Origin: a virus
IMG/VR virus record: IMGVR_UViG_3300030106_004411
Coordinates: 1-42,130 of that record
Strand: one strand, 5' to 3'
Length of the DNA stretch: 42,130 nucleotides
Positions within the stretch are counted from its first letter, which is position 1. The number at the start of each line of letters is the position of its first letter. The notes beneath the pieces were generated by a model, which saw only the letters and a program-made list of their open reading frames with translations, ran no database searches and was not told the DNA's origin. Position numbers and translations under genes: made by a program. Of this stretch, positions 24,468 to 32,904 are shown one piece after another.

Positions 24468-25924
24468 TGGCAAGAAGAAATCCATGGGAACAGACAGGTT
24501 ATATTGCACCAACAGATTCTAGAGTTGTAACAGATGATCCTTTATCTAAGTTGACAGAAGAAGGAGCTTCTGGGTTTTGGCAATGGTTGCAAAATCAAAC
24601 TGCTTATGCAAAAGCTGAAGAGGCAACAGATAAAGCTAATAAGTTTACGCTTAAAACCCAAAAAAATGATCAAGAGTTTGCCTTAAGAAAGCTTCAAGAG
24701 CAAGCTGCTGAAGCTCGAATTGCAGAAGCTGAACGTCGTGACTTTGAGAGAACCCAGACGAAACATGAAGCTATGAATGCTGAGATAAAAGCTCTTTCGG
24801 AGTTAAGCTTAACTAGTCCTTATGAAACTAGAGATAGGTTGATAGCTTTCCGAGCAAGAGAAGATGTACCAGACTATTTAATTCCCTCTATAGAGGCTAC
24901 TATACAGAATACAACTGATAGGATTGAAAGAAAAGAGCAAAGAGAAACTATACTTGAAAAGCTCCGCCATGCATCTACGTCTGTTGGTGTAAGGAAAGCA
25001 TCTATAGAGGAGTGGGATAAATGGCTAAATATGCAAGACGAACATGGAAGATATTACTTAAGCCCTTCTGACAAAATAACCATGGATGAACTTAGGAGCA
25101 AGACAGAAAAAGAAATAGGTATAGCAGGAGGAAAACTCGGACTTGACTTTGGAGAAGAATTAGCAGAGACGTACTTTGATGCACTTAGAGTACATCAAGA
25201 TGTAATGGATATGGGTGGTTATAAGAACTCGGATGGAACTGTAAACACAAAAGCTCAAGCATTAGCAGAAAAAAGAATAGCTGCTCTTGAGGCTCGATAT
25301 GAAACCTATATAAGTCATAGTGATCCTGAGCAAGTAAAACTTCTAACTTCTATTAGGAAATGGGAAGAAGAGAACAAGAAGCAGTATGAGGATTTATCTG
25401 AAGATGATAAAAATAAGCTTATGTTCGAGCTTCAAAAAGAAATTAAAAAAGAGGAGGCTCTTCCATCGACACCTGAAGAAAAAGTTGCAGAAATAATAGC
25501 GAAAGACAAGCCTGTGGATTATGGTAGCTATGATACGGTAGAAGTGGAAGATGTGACAACTGGTAAGAAAAGCAGAATATCTGGTATCGAAGCTAGAACA
25601 AGAGAAAAAAAAGGACAGCTTCGAGTGTTAAGGGTTGTACAGGCAGAAGCTGAGGCTATAAAAGCACAACCACCACAAATAGGTAGGGGTGTACCTGTAC
25701 CTATACATAAAACAACTAGGAATGTACTTCCCAAGCAAATAAAACAAAATTATCGGTTTATAGATAAAAAAACTGGTAACGAATTTGCAGTAATACGTAA
25801 AGTAGTGGGTGATGACGAAATTGAAAGAGTATTACTTTATGATATGGATGCAGGAAAGCAACTTAAGGAATTGTTTGCATATGATGAACTTTTTGCCCGA
25901 TTTGAAGGTGGTTTTCAAAAGTAA
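24467..25924 (+). CDS. internal virion protein, charged helical
   Basis: 485 aa from ATG at 24467 (TAATG overlap). The frame is open to a TTG at 24452, but that start lies in the preceding gene. A disordered start (MARRNPWEQTGYIAPTDSRV) is followed by a 150-residue coiled coil rich in Glu, Lys, Arg and Ala (EEATDKANKFTLKTQKNDQE) and a compact C-terminal end with RVLLYDMDAGKQLKELFAYD. No enzyme motif. By position the equivalent of internal core proteins of T7-like phages. Confidence 0.6.
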   Translation: MARRNPWEQTGYIAPTDSRVVTDDPLSKLTEEGASGFWQWLQNQTAYAKAEEATDKANKFTLKTQKNDQEFALRKLQEQAAEARIAEAERRDFERTQTKHEAMNAEIKALSELSLTSPYETRDRLIAFRAREDVPDYLIPSIEATIQNTTDRIERKEQRETILEKLRHASTSVGVRKASIEEWDKWLNMQDEHGRYYLSPSDKITMDELRSKTEKEIGIAGGKLGLDFGEELAETYFDALRVHQDVMDMGGYKNSDGTVNTKAQALAEKRIAALEARYETYISHSDPEQVKLLTSIRKWEEENKKQYEDLSEDDKNKLMFELQKEIKKEEALPSTPEEKVAEIIAKDKPVDYGSYDTVEVEDVTTGKKSRISGIEARTREKKGQLRVLRVVQAEAEAIKAQPPQIGRGVPVPIHKTTRNVLPKQIKQNYRFIDKKTGNEFAVIRKVVGDDEIERVLLYDMDAGKQLKELFAYDELFARFEGGFQK

Positions 25925-25936
25925 ATTACTATACTT

Positions 25937-28900
25937 ATGGCGTTTGATATAAATAAAGAATACAGCAGGTTTCTAAGAGTTACCGGAAGTGCTCCTATGG
26001 CACCTAGACCCACTTCAACTCCTTTAATTGATATGGACTATTTGAGAGAAAAGATAGAAAGAGAGGAGCTTGCAAAGGTTTACAATCTTCCAGTCCAAGA
26101 AAAGCCAAAAACAACATTTCAAAAAATTGGAGACTTTTTTGCTTTTAAAGAGAATGTGAATCAGTCTGTATATGGAGTGTTGACTACTCAATATCCAGAT
26201 CGGCTTAAAGAGCTAGACAAGTCTATTGCAAAAAAACGATTGTCTAAAAATAAGCTTAGGCGTATAGCTGCAAGGTGGTCATCAGCTGTTCCTATTGTAG
26301 GGCCGACCATTTCAGAAAAGCTGTTAGATCGTTCTGAAGTAGATTTTACAGACTTAGAACTTTCTCGTATGAAAGACCCTTTATCTCCCAATTATGACCC
26401 CTTGTTAAAAGGTATTAATATAGGCTGGGGGCAGTCTATTGGCCTGAGAGATCTAGAAGATATGGGTCTTATGTTAGCTCGTTTTGCTGGGCTTGGTAAA
26501 ATTACTAAGGGAGCTGTTAAATTTGTAGCCTCTAATTTTGGTAAGGGCAAAAAAATGAATGCTGTCCTAGAAAATATAGATGAAGCTACGGCAATGGGAG
26601 TTACAGCAAAAGGTATAAAAATAAGAAGAATTGGAAAAACGGCTTTAGATTTTAATATAGACTCTCTTTCTAATTTGTATCCAGAACTTTCTCAGGAAGG
26701 TATAGCCCTTGAAGATAAGATTAATGCTATAGCTAGTACCTTGCCAAGGGCTACAATAGAGGCAAGCTTATTTGGGTATCTAGGTGGAGTTAAAAATGTT
26801 ATAGGTCAGTATGGTGGTATGTTTGCAGCAGGATATGGCTCAGCTTTACATGGTGGATCAGACCATCATGAAGCTTTTAAGCATGGTATCTTACTAACTG
26901 GAATGCATTTTACCAATGTATTGGGTGTTAGTGGAAAGCAAAAGCTAAAACAATGGGGAGCAGAAAAAAAGATTGATCCTACTCTTATAGAAAAAGAAGC
27001 TAAGAAACTTGTAAACGAAAACTATATAAAAAATCAAGATATATATGTAGTAAAAGACCCAGATAAATATGGGCTTTCGCATATAATAAAGGACGATTTG
27101 AAGCCGGATACAAGCTCACAAGGCAGGTTTCAAATTCTTAAAAAAACAGGAAAAAACATTCGTAAAGAAGGTGTTCTTGTTGTTAGGGACTTACGAACCG
27201 GTAAAAATGTTTCTTTAAAAGGGAATCAAGCGGCCAATCTTTTAAAAAACCTTACCTATGAATCAACTTCTAAACAGTATGAAAGTGTTGAGAAGGCCTT
27301 AAGAGCAGAGAATCAAAAGCTTATACGAGATTTAGGACATCAAGATACTACAACTGTAGAAAAGCGTGAGCTAGGTCAAAACTTTATTCAGAAAATCAGG
27401 CGTAGAGTGTTGGGTTATTCAGAAAAATTCTTAGGGGTTGAAAAACTTAAAGAGGGTGAAATACCATATTGGTATAATTTAAATCAATTTTCAAAAGAAC
27501 AGATTATAAGACATGGAAAACAATACGGCTGGAAGGTAGAGTTGCCTGTAGATGGTACTAAAGCCGATGTGATAAGGACAGTAGAAGCACTAGTACCTCG
27601 CCAAAAAGGAAAAAGGTTATCTTCTACAGATATGACTGTAGAGCAGTTAATTAAAGAAAGAAATATATGGCGATATGAAATTGCTAAGAAAAGTGTGCGA
27701 GAGCAGATAAATAATAAACTATATACATGGAAAATTGATGATACAGGTAAGGTAAAAGCAAGGCATGATAAGGAAAATATACTTGTTAGCACTACTAAAT
27801 TTGTTAAAAGAAAACTCTCTGGAGATATAGAGGCAGATTACAACGCAAAAGATATAGCAAAAAAAGCAGTAGAGCATTTGAAAGGGCTAGGGCTAAAAGA
27901 TACTGATCATCATTGGGTTATTAAAGCAGCAGCCGGAGAAAAAAAGGCTTTAGAAAAAGTAAAAACTTCTAAAGAGTTAACACGTGCTCTTGAATATTAT
28001 CGTGATGAATTTGCTGCTTTCGGAGAGTGGGGGCAAAGCAAAGGAGTCCTTAAAACTTTAATGGATAACTATTGGAATGGTATTTATAAAGAAACTTCTT
28101 CTGAAATTAGAAGCAAATCAATAGCGTGGAATGAGTCTTCCCAAGGAAAAGCATATTATAAAAACCTTGGTGTTAATCCAAAGTCTGATAAAGCCTTAGA
28201 AAAAACTATATCAACTCCAAGCTTAGCTGAAAAAGCTGGGTTGACCCCTGTATACAATATTCCTTTCCATATGGGAAAATGGTGGCAGTCTGTTGGGAAA
28301 GCTGCAAATGCAAAAGCATTTATTAATTCAATAAAAAATATGCCAGCTTTTCCTGATGGCTCTCCTCTGTTAAGTAGTGTGCAGAGAAAAGGCTATATAA
28401 AAATAGATAGTCCAGAGCTTTCCGAAATTTATGCAGGGAATCGAAACAAATCTGTATATGCTCAACCTGACATAGCTACTGAATTATCGTATTTATATAG
28501 TGCATGGAGACCTAAAGACCCTACCTATTCTGCTATGTATAATAGGTATCAAAAGCTACGTGGTGGCTTTAAAAGGTTTATAATGATGAATCCAGTTATT
28601 CATGGTTGGAATATATACTCTGATGCTTTTGATGAGGTTTGGCTTAGTAGTTGGAATAATGCCTTACCTCTAATTAAAACTGCTAGATTAACAGGATTTA
28701 CACCTATTCCATTTGTCAGAGCTCCAGAGTATGGAGCAAAGATACCTATTTTTGATCCTACTGGTGCAAGAGGAAAGGCAAAGTTAGAGAAGCTGTATAA
28801 GCAATGGGGTTTTGACGGTACAGCAGAAGGTGTTAGGGGTTTAATGGCAAAGTATGGTGTCAATACTGAAGGCCATGGTATTGATATGGAAACACATTTT

Positions 28901-30217
28901 AGCAAGCTTATGCCAGACCTAAAACTTAATGAAGGTGTTACAGCCAATAAATTTTCTCTCGCTAATTTAAGAGACAAGTCTGATGAGCTATTATGGGGTA
29001 GAATTGTAGGTGGTGCTCAAGAGGCTGTATTTGCAATGAAATATGCAACAATGTTAAATACCAGAAAAGGCACAGGCCCTCTAAAAAAGGGTAAGGGTGA
29101 GAAATTTACTAAAGACGAGGCTGGAGAGATGGCTGCTCATTATGTAAATGACTTGTTTGGTACAATAGGAAAAGAAACTTTTACTCCATCAGAGGGAGCT
29201 TTACTTAATAGTGTATTTTTTGCACGAAACTGGACAATTAGTAACCTCCGTCTATTGACTGGGGCTGGTGGTGTCAGGAGTGAAAATTATAAATTTTTAT
29301 CTCATCGTGGCTTAACCAAAGAAGAAATGTCAGCGTTGCAAGGAGAGTATCAAAAACATTTAATTAAAGGTGTTACAGGCTTAGTGTTGACAACAAATAT
29401 TTTAAATTACATGGCTACTGGCACAGAAGGCTTTTCAAAAGAATTTGATGAAAGCAAAGCTAAGTTCTCTTTTCAAAACCCTGAAGGTCATAAGCTAGAC
29501 ATGGCTTATGGGCAAAAAGATAATAGGGGTAGGGATATTTATGTTGTGCCACCTCTGTTTCGATACATTCGGGATTATTTTAGTTGGTATGGAGAACCTA
29601 ATAAAACATTTTTTAACAAGTTAGAGCCAATGAGTAAAAACTTTTTAGAGCAACTTATGAATCACTCTCAATGGTCAAACCAGCCTATTGCAAAACAAGA
29701 GGGCATTGACGGTATAAAAGCAAGGTTTATGTATTCATTTGAAGGTTTAACACCTTGGGGTCAGTATGCTCCCGGTACGAGAGAATTTGGTTATCAACTT
29801 ACTGGTGAAGAGCACTTACAATCTAAAAAAATGGTACAACTTTATACACCTTTTCTAGGAACATGGGTTAGGCATGGAGCTTCGGGTGGCAGAGAAGGAG
29901 AACTGGTTAATGAATATTTAAGAGAACTTGGCATTCAGCGTGACGAAGTAGATATATACATTGATGAAATGATTATGTCTGGGGATATTGCTGGGGCTGT
30001 ACAAGAAATGATTGGTAAAAAAAGATATAGAACGATGGACGGTATTAGAGACAGGATTCGTAAATTTCAAAACCCTTTCCATTACAAATATACTACTCTT
30101 CTTAACAGGAAATCGGGAGAAAGGTCTAAAGCCCATTTTGCTAGGTGGATTAGAATGAGACACCCGGAAGCTTATGAGGCGTTTAAAGAAAGGTTAAGGA
30201 GAGGGATTTCGGGATAA
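25937..30217 (+). CDS. giant virion protein (1426 aa)
   Basis: The largest gene of the window. The N-terminal 120 residues are extended and proline-rich; a helical region follows with a glycine-rich hydrophobic loop around 285-330 (YLGGVKNVIGQYGGMFAAGY), a possible membrane-inserting segment. The middle is highly charged. The part from about 880 (YQKLRGGFKRFIMMNPVIHG; RIVGGAQEAVFAMKYATM) resembles the membrane-active helical domains of phage and plasmid polyvalent proteins. No lysozyme or transglycosylase motif was found by eye. Likely ejected into the cell with the genome. Codon use matches its neighbours. Confidence 0.65.
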   Translation: MAFDINKEYSRFLRVTGSAPMAPRPTSTPLIDMDYLREKIEREELAKVYNLPVQEKPKTTFQKIGDFFAFKENVNQSVYGVLTTQYPDRLKELDKSIAKKRLSKNKLRRIAARWSSAVPIVGPTISEKLLDRSEVDFTDLELSRMKDPLSPNYDPLLKGINIGWGQSIGLRDLEDMGLMLARFAGLGKITKGAVKFVASNFGKGKKMNAVLENIDEATAMGVTAKGIKIRRIGKTALDFNIDSLSNLYPELSQEGIALEDKINAIASTLPRATIEASLFGYLGGVKNVIGQYGGMFAAGYGSALHGGSDHHEAFKHGILLTGMHFTNVLGVSGKQKLKQWGAEKKIDPTLIEKEAKKLVNENYIKNQDIYVVKDPDKYGLSHIIKDDLKPDTSSQGRFQILKKTGKNIRKEGVLVVRDLRTGKNVSLKGNQAANLLKNLTYESTSKQYESVEKALRAENQKLIRDLGHQDTTTVEKRELGQNFIQKIRRRVLGYSEKFLGVEKLKEGEIPYWYNLNQFSKEQIIRHGKQYGWKVELPVDGTKADVIRTVEALVPRQKGKRLSSTDMTVEQLIKERNIWRYEIAKKSVREQINNKLYTWKIDDTGKVKARHDKENILVSTTKFVKRKLSGDIEADYNAKDIAKKAVEHLKGLGLKDTDHHWVIKAAAGEKKALEKVKTSKELTRALEYYRDEFAAFGEWGQSKGVLKTLMDNYWNGIYKETSSEIRSKSIAWNESSQGKAYYKNLGVNPKSDKALEKTISTPSLAEKAGLTPVYNIPFHMGKWWQSVGKAANAKAFINSIKNMPAFPDGSPLLSSVQRKGYIKIDSPELSEIYAGNRNKSVYAQPDIATELSYLYSAWRPKDPTYSAMYNRYQKLRGGFKRFIMMNPVIHGWNIYSDAFDEVWLSSWNNALPLIKTARLTGFTPIPFVRAPEYGAKIPIFDPTGARGKAKLEKLYKQWGFDGTAEGVRGLMAKYGVNTEGHGIDMETHFSKLMPDLKLNEGVTANKFSLANLRDKSDELLWGRIVGGAQEAVFAMKYATMLNTRKGTGPLKKGKGEKFTKDEAGEMAAHYVNDLFGTIGKETFTPSEGALLNSVFFARNWTISNLRLLTGAGGVRSENYKFLSHRGLTKEEMSALQGEYQKHLIKGVTGLVLTTNILNYMATGTEGFSKEFDESKAKFSFQNPEGHKLDMAYGQKDNRGRDIYVVPPLFRYIRDYFSWYGEPNKTFFNKLEPMSKNFLEQLMNHSQWSNQPIAKQEGIDGIKARFMYSFEGLTPWGQYAPGTREFGYQLTGEEHLQSKKMVQLYTPFLGTWVRHGASGGREGELVNEYLRELGIQRDEVDIYIDEMIMSGDIAGAVQEMIGKKRYRTMDGIRDRIRKFQNPFHYKYTTLLNRKSGERSKAHFARWIRMRHPEAYEAFKERLRRGISG

Positions 30218-30270
30218 TGAAAGGAAAAGATGGGCGTTATTACTCAATCCCTACTGCACCCAATAAATGA
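30217..30270 (+). CDS. 17-aa coupled micro-ORF
   Basis: The giant gene's stop (TAA, 30215-30217) overlaps an ATG; 17 codons later the TGA overlaps the ATG of the next ORF (ATGA, 30267). The peptide is MKGKDGRYYSIPTAPNK. Both junctions are of the type used for ribosome re-initiation, so it may be a real micro-protein or just a relay to the next gene. Confidence 0.4.
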   Translation: MKGKDGRYYSIPTAPNK

Positions 30271-30539
30271 AAACCTATATGTGGAAAGAGATAGAAGGCT
30301 ACCCATCATGGAGAGTTCAGACCAATGACCCTACAATCGCAAGAAAGCTAAGACGCAACTCTAAATGGAGCATATGTGGCTTTGGAGCAAACACTTCTTT
30401 GTGGGTATACAGAAGGTCTTTTAATACGGCTCAGGACGCTAGGAAAAGCTTTAGGCGACTAGCAGGACGAATCTTTCAAAAAAACGTCTCTACAGGCGAA
30501 TTAAGCGTTCAAACCCATGCAAATATGACCCCTACTTAA
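30267..30539 (+). CDS. last late gene, small basic protein
   Basis: 90 aa, basic and aromatic (MKTYMWKEIEGYPSWRVQ; SKWSICGFGANTSLWVY; ARKSFRRLAGRIFQK). No family recognised. It ends 11 bp before the convergent minus-strand gene, closing the late operon. No hairpin terminator is visible between them. Confidence 0.6.
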   Translation: MKTYMWKEIEGYPSWRVQTNDPTIARKLRRNSKWSICGFGANTSLWVYRRSFNTAQDARKSFRRLAGRIFQKNVSTGELSVQTHANMTPT

Positions 30540-30550
30540 AGACCTGTACC

Positions 30551-30733
30551 CTAAGCTTCGGCTATTTCCTCTTCTACCCTTACTTTTGGCTTTCTAAGCA
30601 CCTTTTTCTTGGCCGGTTTCTTGGGTTCTTTTTTTACTTCTATCGTACCAAGGCTTTCTAAAAAATCTTCAATTTCTCTTACTCGTAAATTCAGTTCATC
30701 GATTTGTTGTTCTAACTCTATTTTCCAACCCAT
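30551..30733 (-). CDS. coiled coil with basic tail (60 aa)
   Basis: The first 30 residues (WKIELEQQIDELNLRVREIE) are a heptad coiled coil. The second half is a KKEPKKPAKKKVLRKPKV tail. It starts inside the end of the preceding minus-strand gene (16-bp overlap). Basic tails of this sort often bind nucleic acid; function unknown. Last gene of the minus-strand operon. Confidence 0.6.
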   Translation of the reverse strand: MGWKIELEQQIDELNLRVREIEDFLESLGTIEVKKEPKKPAKKKVLRKPKVRVEEEIAEA

Positions 30734-30972
30734 TTGCTTATAACTCCTTTTATTGATTTTAAAAAACTTTTTCTATCTTTGCCTGTACCACCTCTATGTC
30801 CATCTAAAGATACAATCTCTCCACACCCACATTGAATTAAATGAGTGTCACACTCTATACAAAATATTTTATTTTCTACTGGTGATACTTTTAAACCTGA
30901 TGGATGCCCACTTTGCTTTGTAAAAAACCTTACCGAATCTTTACCACATATTGGGCAGAGTATTTGTCTCAT
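30718..30972 (-). CDS. zinc-ribbon protein
   Basis: 84 aa from the ATG at 30972, which overlaps the upstream stop (ATGA). The first knuckle is CPICGKDS at 6-9, the second CIECDTH near 38-41, followed by QCGCGEIVSLDGH, which may provide further ligands. The fold is likely a rubredoxin-type zinc ribbon. The basic C-terminus (GKDRKSFLKSIKGVISKW) could bind nucleic acid. A longer frame to 31104 exists but lies over the neighbour. Confidence 0.65.
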   Translation of the reverse strand: MRQILCPICGKDSVRFFTKQSGHPSGLKVSPVENKIFCIECDTHLIQCGCGEIVSLDGHRGGTGKDRKSFLKSIKGVISKWVGK

Positions 30973-31427
30973 GCACGACCTATATGGGGAACTTTTCTCA
31001 TGCCAAAAGGTAGGGTTTTCATTAGCCTTTTTGATTGGCTTTGTTGCAGGTCTTTTTGCCCTATGCGTTTGTTTTCCACTTGCCATGCCCCCGAAATAAG
31101 ACAATAAGAGTTAGGTGCACGTTTTATTAGTTCATACATTTCTGGACGTAAATACTTTGTGTCGCTTGAGCAAAAGCCCCCTAAACTGTGGCTACGCTTC
31201 CATTTATATTTAGCTATCCGAAGAGTTGGAATGCACATTTGCTTGTCTTGTTCGTCTAACCACTCTTCATTTAACCACTTTTCATTTGATCTCTCATATG
31301 TGTAAATATATACATACCTATCACATATATGGAGGCTTGATATGTGGGCATAGCAAAGAACATCTTTTGTCATATTTTTGCAACGACGCCCTTTTGCTGT
31401 TTTTCCTGTACATTGATGTTTTTTCAT
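30969..31427 (-). CDS. DUF5763-like zinc-binding protein
   Basis: 152 aa. The N-terminus QCTGKTAKGRRCKNMTKDVLC-YAH has the spacing C-x3-TxxGxRC-x8-CxxH of small zinc modules (DUF5763 type) found in phage and bacterial proteins. The rest contains aromatic-rich strands (RYVYIYTYERSNEKW) and a basic C-terminus. No SD precedes the ATG (TAATAAAATG). Function unknown; the module is thought to bind nucleic acid or protein. Confidence 0.6.
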   Translation of the reverse strand: MKKHQCTGKTAKGRRCKNMTKDVLCYAHISSLHICDRYVYIYTYERSNEKWLNEEWLDEQDKQMCIPTLRIAKYKWKRSHSLGGFCSSDTKYLRPEMYELIKRAPNSYCLISGAWQVENKRIGQKDLQQSQSKRLMKTLPFGMRKVPHIGRA

Positions 31428-31486
31428 TTTATTAAAGATTTTTTAGAGGTTTCCTGTTTACACCTCACAGGAGCAGTCATGGTTGT

Positions 31487-31705
31487 TTAACTAGATAGTA
31501 ACTCATTGCCATTATATATATTTGCCCTTTTAAGCACTCTCGCATATCGTTTTTTAGCGATACCTCTTTCTATTTGTTGCATCCTCATAAACGCTGATCC
31601 ACCCTGTTGTATTCTTCCTTCTTCCAACAACCGTCTATAATGATCTAGTAATTCAGAATCTGATATTTTAGATGCACTATTTGTATAGTTTGCTTTTTTG
31701 CTCAT
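31487..31705 (-). CDS. small basic protein behind the structured RNA
   Basis: 72 aa. Helical and Arg/Lys/Gln-rich (SELLDHYRRLLEEGRIQQGG, MRMQQIERGIAKKRYARVLK). AGAAGGAA lies upstream of the ATG at 31705. Its leader contains a candidate three-way-junction RNA ending in a U-run about 65 nt upstream, so its expression could be controlled by that element. Confidence 0.65.
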   Translation of the reverse strand: MSKKANYTNSASKISDSELLDHYRRLLEEGRIQQGGSAFMRMQQIERGIAKKRYARVLKRANIYNGNELLSS

Positions 31706-31769
31706 TGTTTTTCCTTCTTTTTAAGTGAACTAATAAAATCGCTTGAATATTTACCCTCAAACGTACGTC

Positions 31770-31880
31770 AAAAAAATGCAGGGGCTAAACCCAACGCTTT
31801 AACTTGCCTAAGAACGAGCCGTTAAAGCAACCTTGGTACAACCAATCCAAGGCGAAAGGAGCTGGGGGATACCCCTGCGA
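31770..31880 (-). ncRNA. candidate three-way-junction RNA with U-run
   Basis: Minus-sense helices: P1 31878-31872 with 31784-31778 (7 bp, GCAGGGG/CCCCTGC). P2 31866-31861 with 31795-31790 (6 bp). P3 31852-31847 with 31836-31831 (CCTTGG/CCAAGG). P4 31828-31821 with 31803-31796 (GCTTTAAC/GTTAAAGC). P2, P3 and P4 meet in a tight junction (joints of 8, 2 and 0 nt). In P2 the position that is A-C on the plus strand is a G-U wobble on the minus, so the minus strand is the transcribed one. Seven U follow P1, as in an intrinsic terminator. No known class recognised. Confidence 0.6.
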
Positions 31881-31890
31881 ATGCTTTTGG

Positions 31891-32187
31891 TTATTCACAC
31901 GTATTTGTCGGGCATGTAGTTTGACCCAACCTTTCTAATTCTTCATTTATTACAGGTGGATAGCACACGCCACAATCAGTACGTTTATCGTTATGTTCTT
32001 CACATCTTACCATAGGAGTGGGTTCTGTTGGCGTACTCTCCTTTATAGATGCTTCGTTATGTCTATCTCTTAATGCTCTTATTTGCTGACCTAACAACTG
32101 TTCATGGGGTAGTTTTTTATCTACATATCGTAAAGCAAGTTGAAAAATCTTGCCTAGTAATTCTACCTCATGTTCTGATAACTTCAT
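31891..32187 (-). CDS. small Cys-rich protein
   Basis: 98 aa. The first half is a helix (SEHEVELLGKIFQLALRYVD, KLPHEQLLGQQIRALRD). The second half has Cys in MVRCEEH, DCGVCYPP and the terminal TCPTNTCE, giving two CxxC-like pairs that may hold zinc. Function unknown. Transcribed just ahead of the structured RNA. Confidence 0.65.
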   Translation of the reverse strand: MKLSEHEVELLGKIFQLALRYVDKKLPHEQLLGQQIRALRDRHNEASIKESTPTEPTPMVRCEEHNDKRTDCGVCYPPVINEELERLGQTTCPTNTCE

Positions 32188-32201
32188 TTGTCTTACCTCT
32201 A

Positions 32202-32447
32202 TTAATAATATCTACTCGGAAATAACTTTTTTTCCATTGCTTTCATTTTTTTTGAGTGTGCTTTTTTTTGTGATTGTGTCATGTCTAATGGACATATTGG
32301 CAAACTCTCTACTGTAGTGTCAAATGATGCTGGTGCAGAACCACAAAATAGGCGAGACTCTTCTGTGTACTCCCCTGTTAATGGGTTCCATCTAGTTTCT
32401 GCACACATAGCACACACACGTTTAATTTTTGGGCAATACAAAAACAT
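32202..32447 (-). CDS. small Cys-rich protein
   Basis: 81 aa. Cysteines at YCPKIKRVCAMCAETRW, FCGSAP and PICPLDM suggest a compact zinc fold, with a basic end (KKAHSKKMKAMEKKLF). It follows the preceding ORF's stop by 4 bp. No family recognised. Confidence 0.65.
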   Translation of the reverse strand: MFLYCPKIKRVCAMCAETRWNPLTGEYTEESRLFCGSAPASFDTTVESLPICPLDMTQSQKKAHSKKMKAMEKKLFPSRYY

Positions 32448-32451
32448 AGGC

Positions 32452-32904
32452 TTAGGCGTAATACTTTTCTCTTAAAAGCACAAACTCTGACAAAGGTATA
32501 TACACTACTGGTTCTTTGTCTTGCCAATCTCTTATCTCTCCCATCCCACCCCAATGTGGTGAGTATGTTTTATCTGGGTGCATAGAATACTGATAGATTC
32601 CATCCTCAAACTCTACAATTAACACAGTATTTACTCCAGTTTTTTCTTTTAATTCTAACATTTTCATAAATTTATACAAACTAAGCATATAAGTGCTATA
32701 AGTATTTGACATGTGATTGCGACACCGGATTTCTACAAATAAGCGAATAGATTGGGTATGGCTAGGATCAACAAACGCATAATCTGCAACATACTTAATT
32801 GGTAGTTTGTGTGCTTTTAATGGTAACCACACCTCTTCAAGAGCCTTGGCAACACTTTGCTCCTTACTTAGGTGCTCCTCTGTTTCGTATTTAGGTCGTG
32901 CCAC
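32452..32904 (-). CDS. putative restriction-endonuclease-fold protein
   Basis: 150 aa. Residues about 36-62 read IKYVADYAFVDPSHTQSIRL then FVEIRCRNHMSN. The pattern D (in DYAF), then an acidic pair in VEI followed by a basic residue (Arg rather than Lys), is that of PD-(D/E)XK enzymes with R replacing K. A strand-rich second half (NTVLIVEFEDGIYQYSM) follows. Nuclease activity is uncertain because of the Lys to Arg change. It overlaps the Holliday-type gene by 14 bp. Confidence 0.5.
   Translation of the reverse strand: MARPKYETEEHLSKEQSVAKALEEVWLPLKAHKLPIKYVADYAFVDPSHTQSIRLFVEIRCRNHMSNTYSTYMLSLYKFMKMLELKEKTGVNTVLIVEFEDGIYQYSMHPDKTYSPHWGGMGEIRDWQDKEPVVYIPLSEFVLLREKYYA

Noticed and set aside
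30540-30550. Bidirectional terminator between convergent genes
   Set aside because: Only a 3-bp AGC/GCT around TTCG is present, inside the end of the minus-strand gene; too weak.
30987-30996. Plus-strand GGGAACTTTT
   Set aside because: No TATA-like block at N14-15, and it faces against the genes there; regarded as chance or decay.
31770-31880. Hammerhead or twister ribozyme
   Set aside because: The conserved CUGAUGA and twister core bases are absent on either strand.
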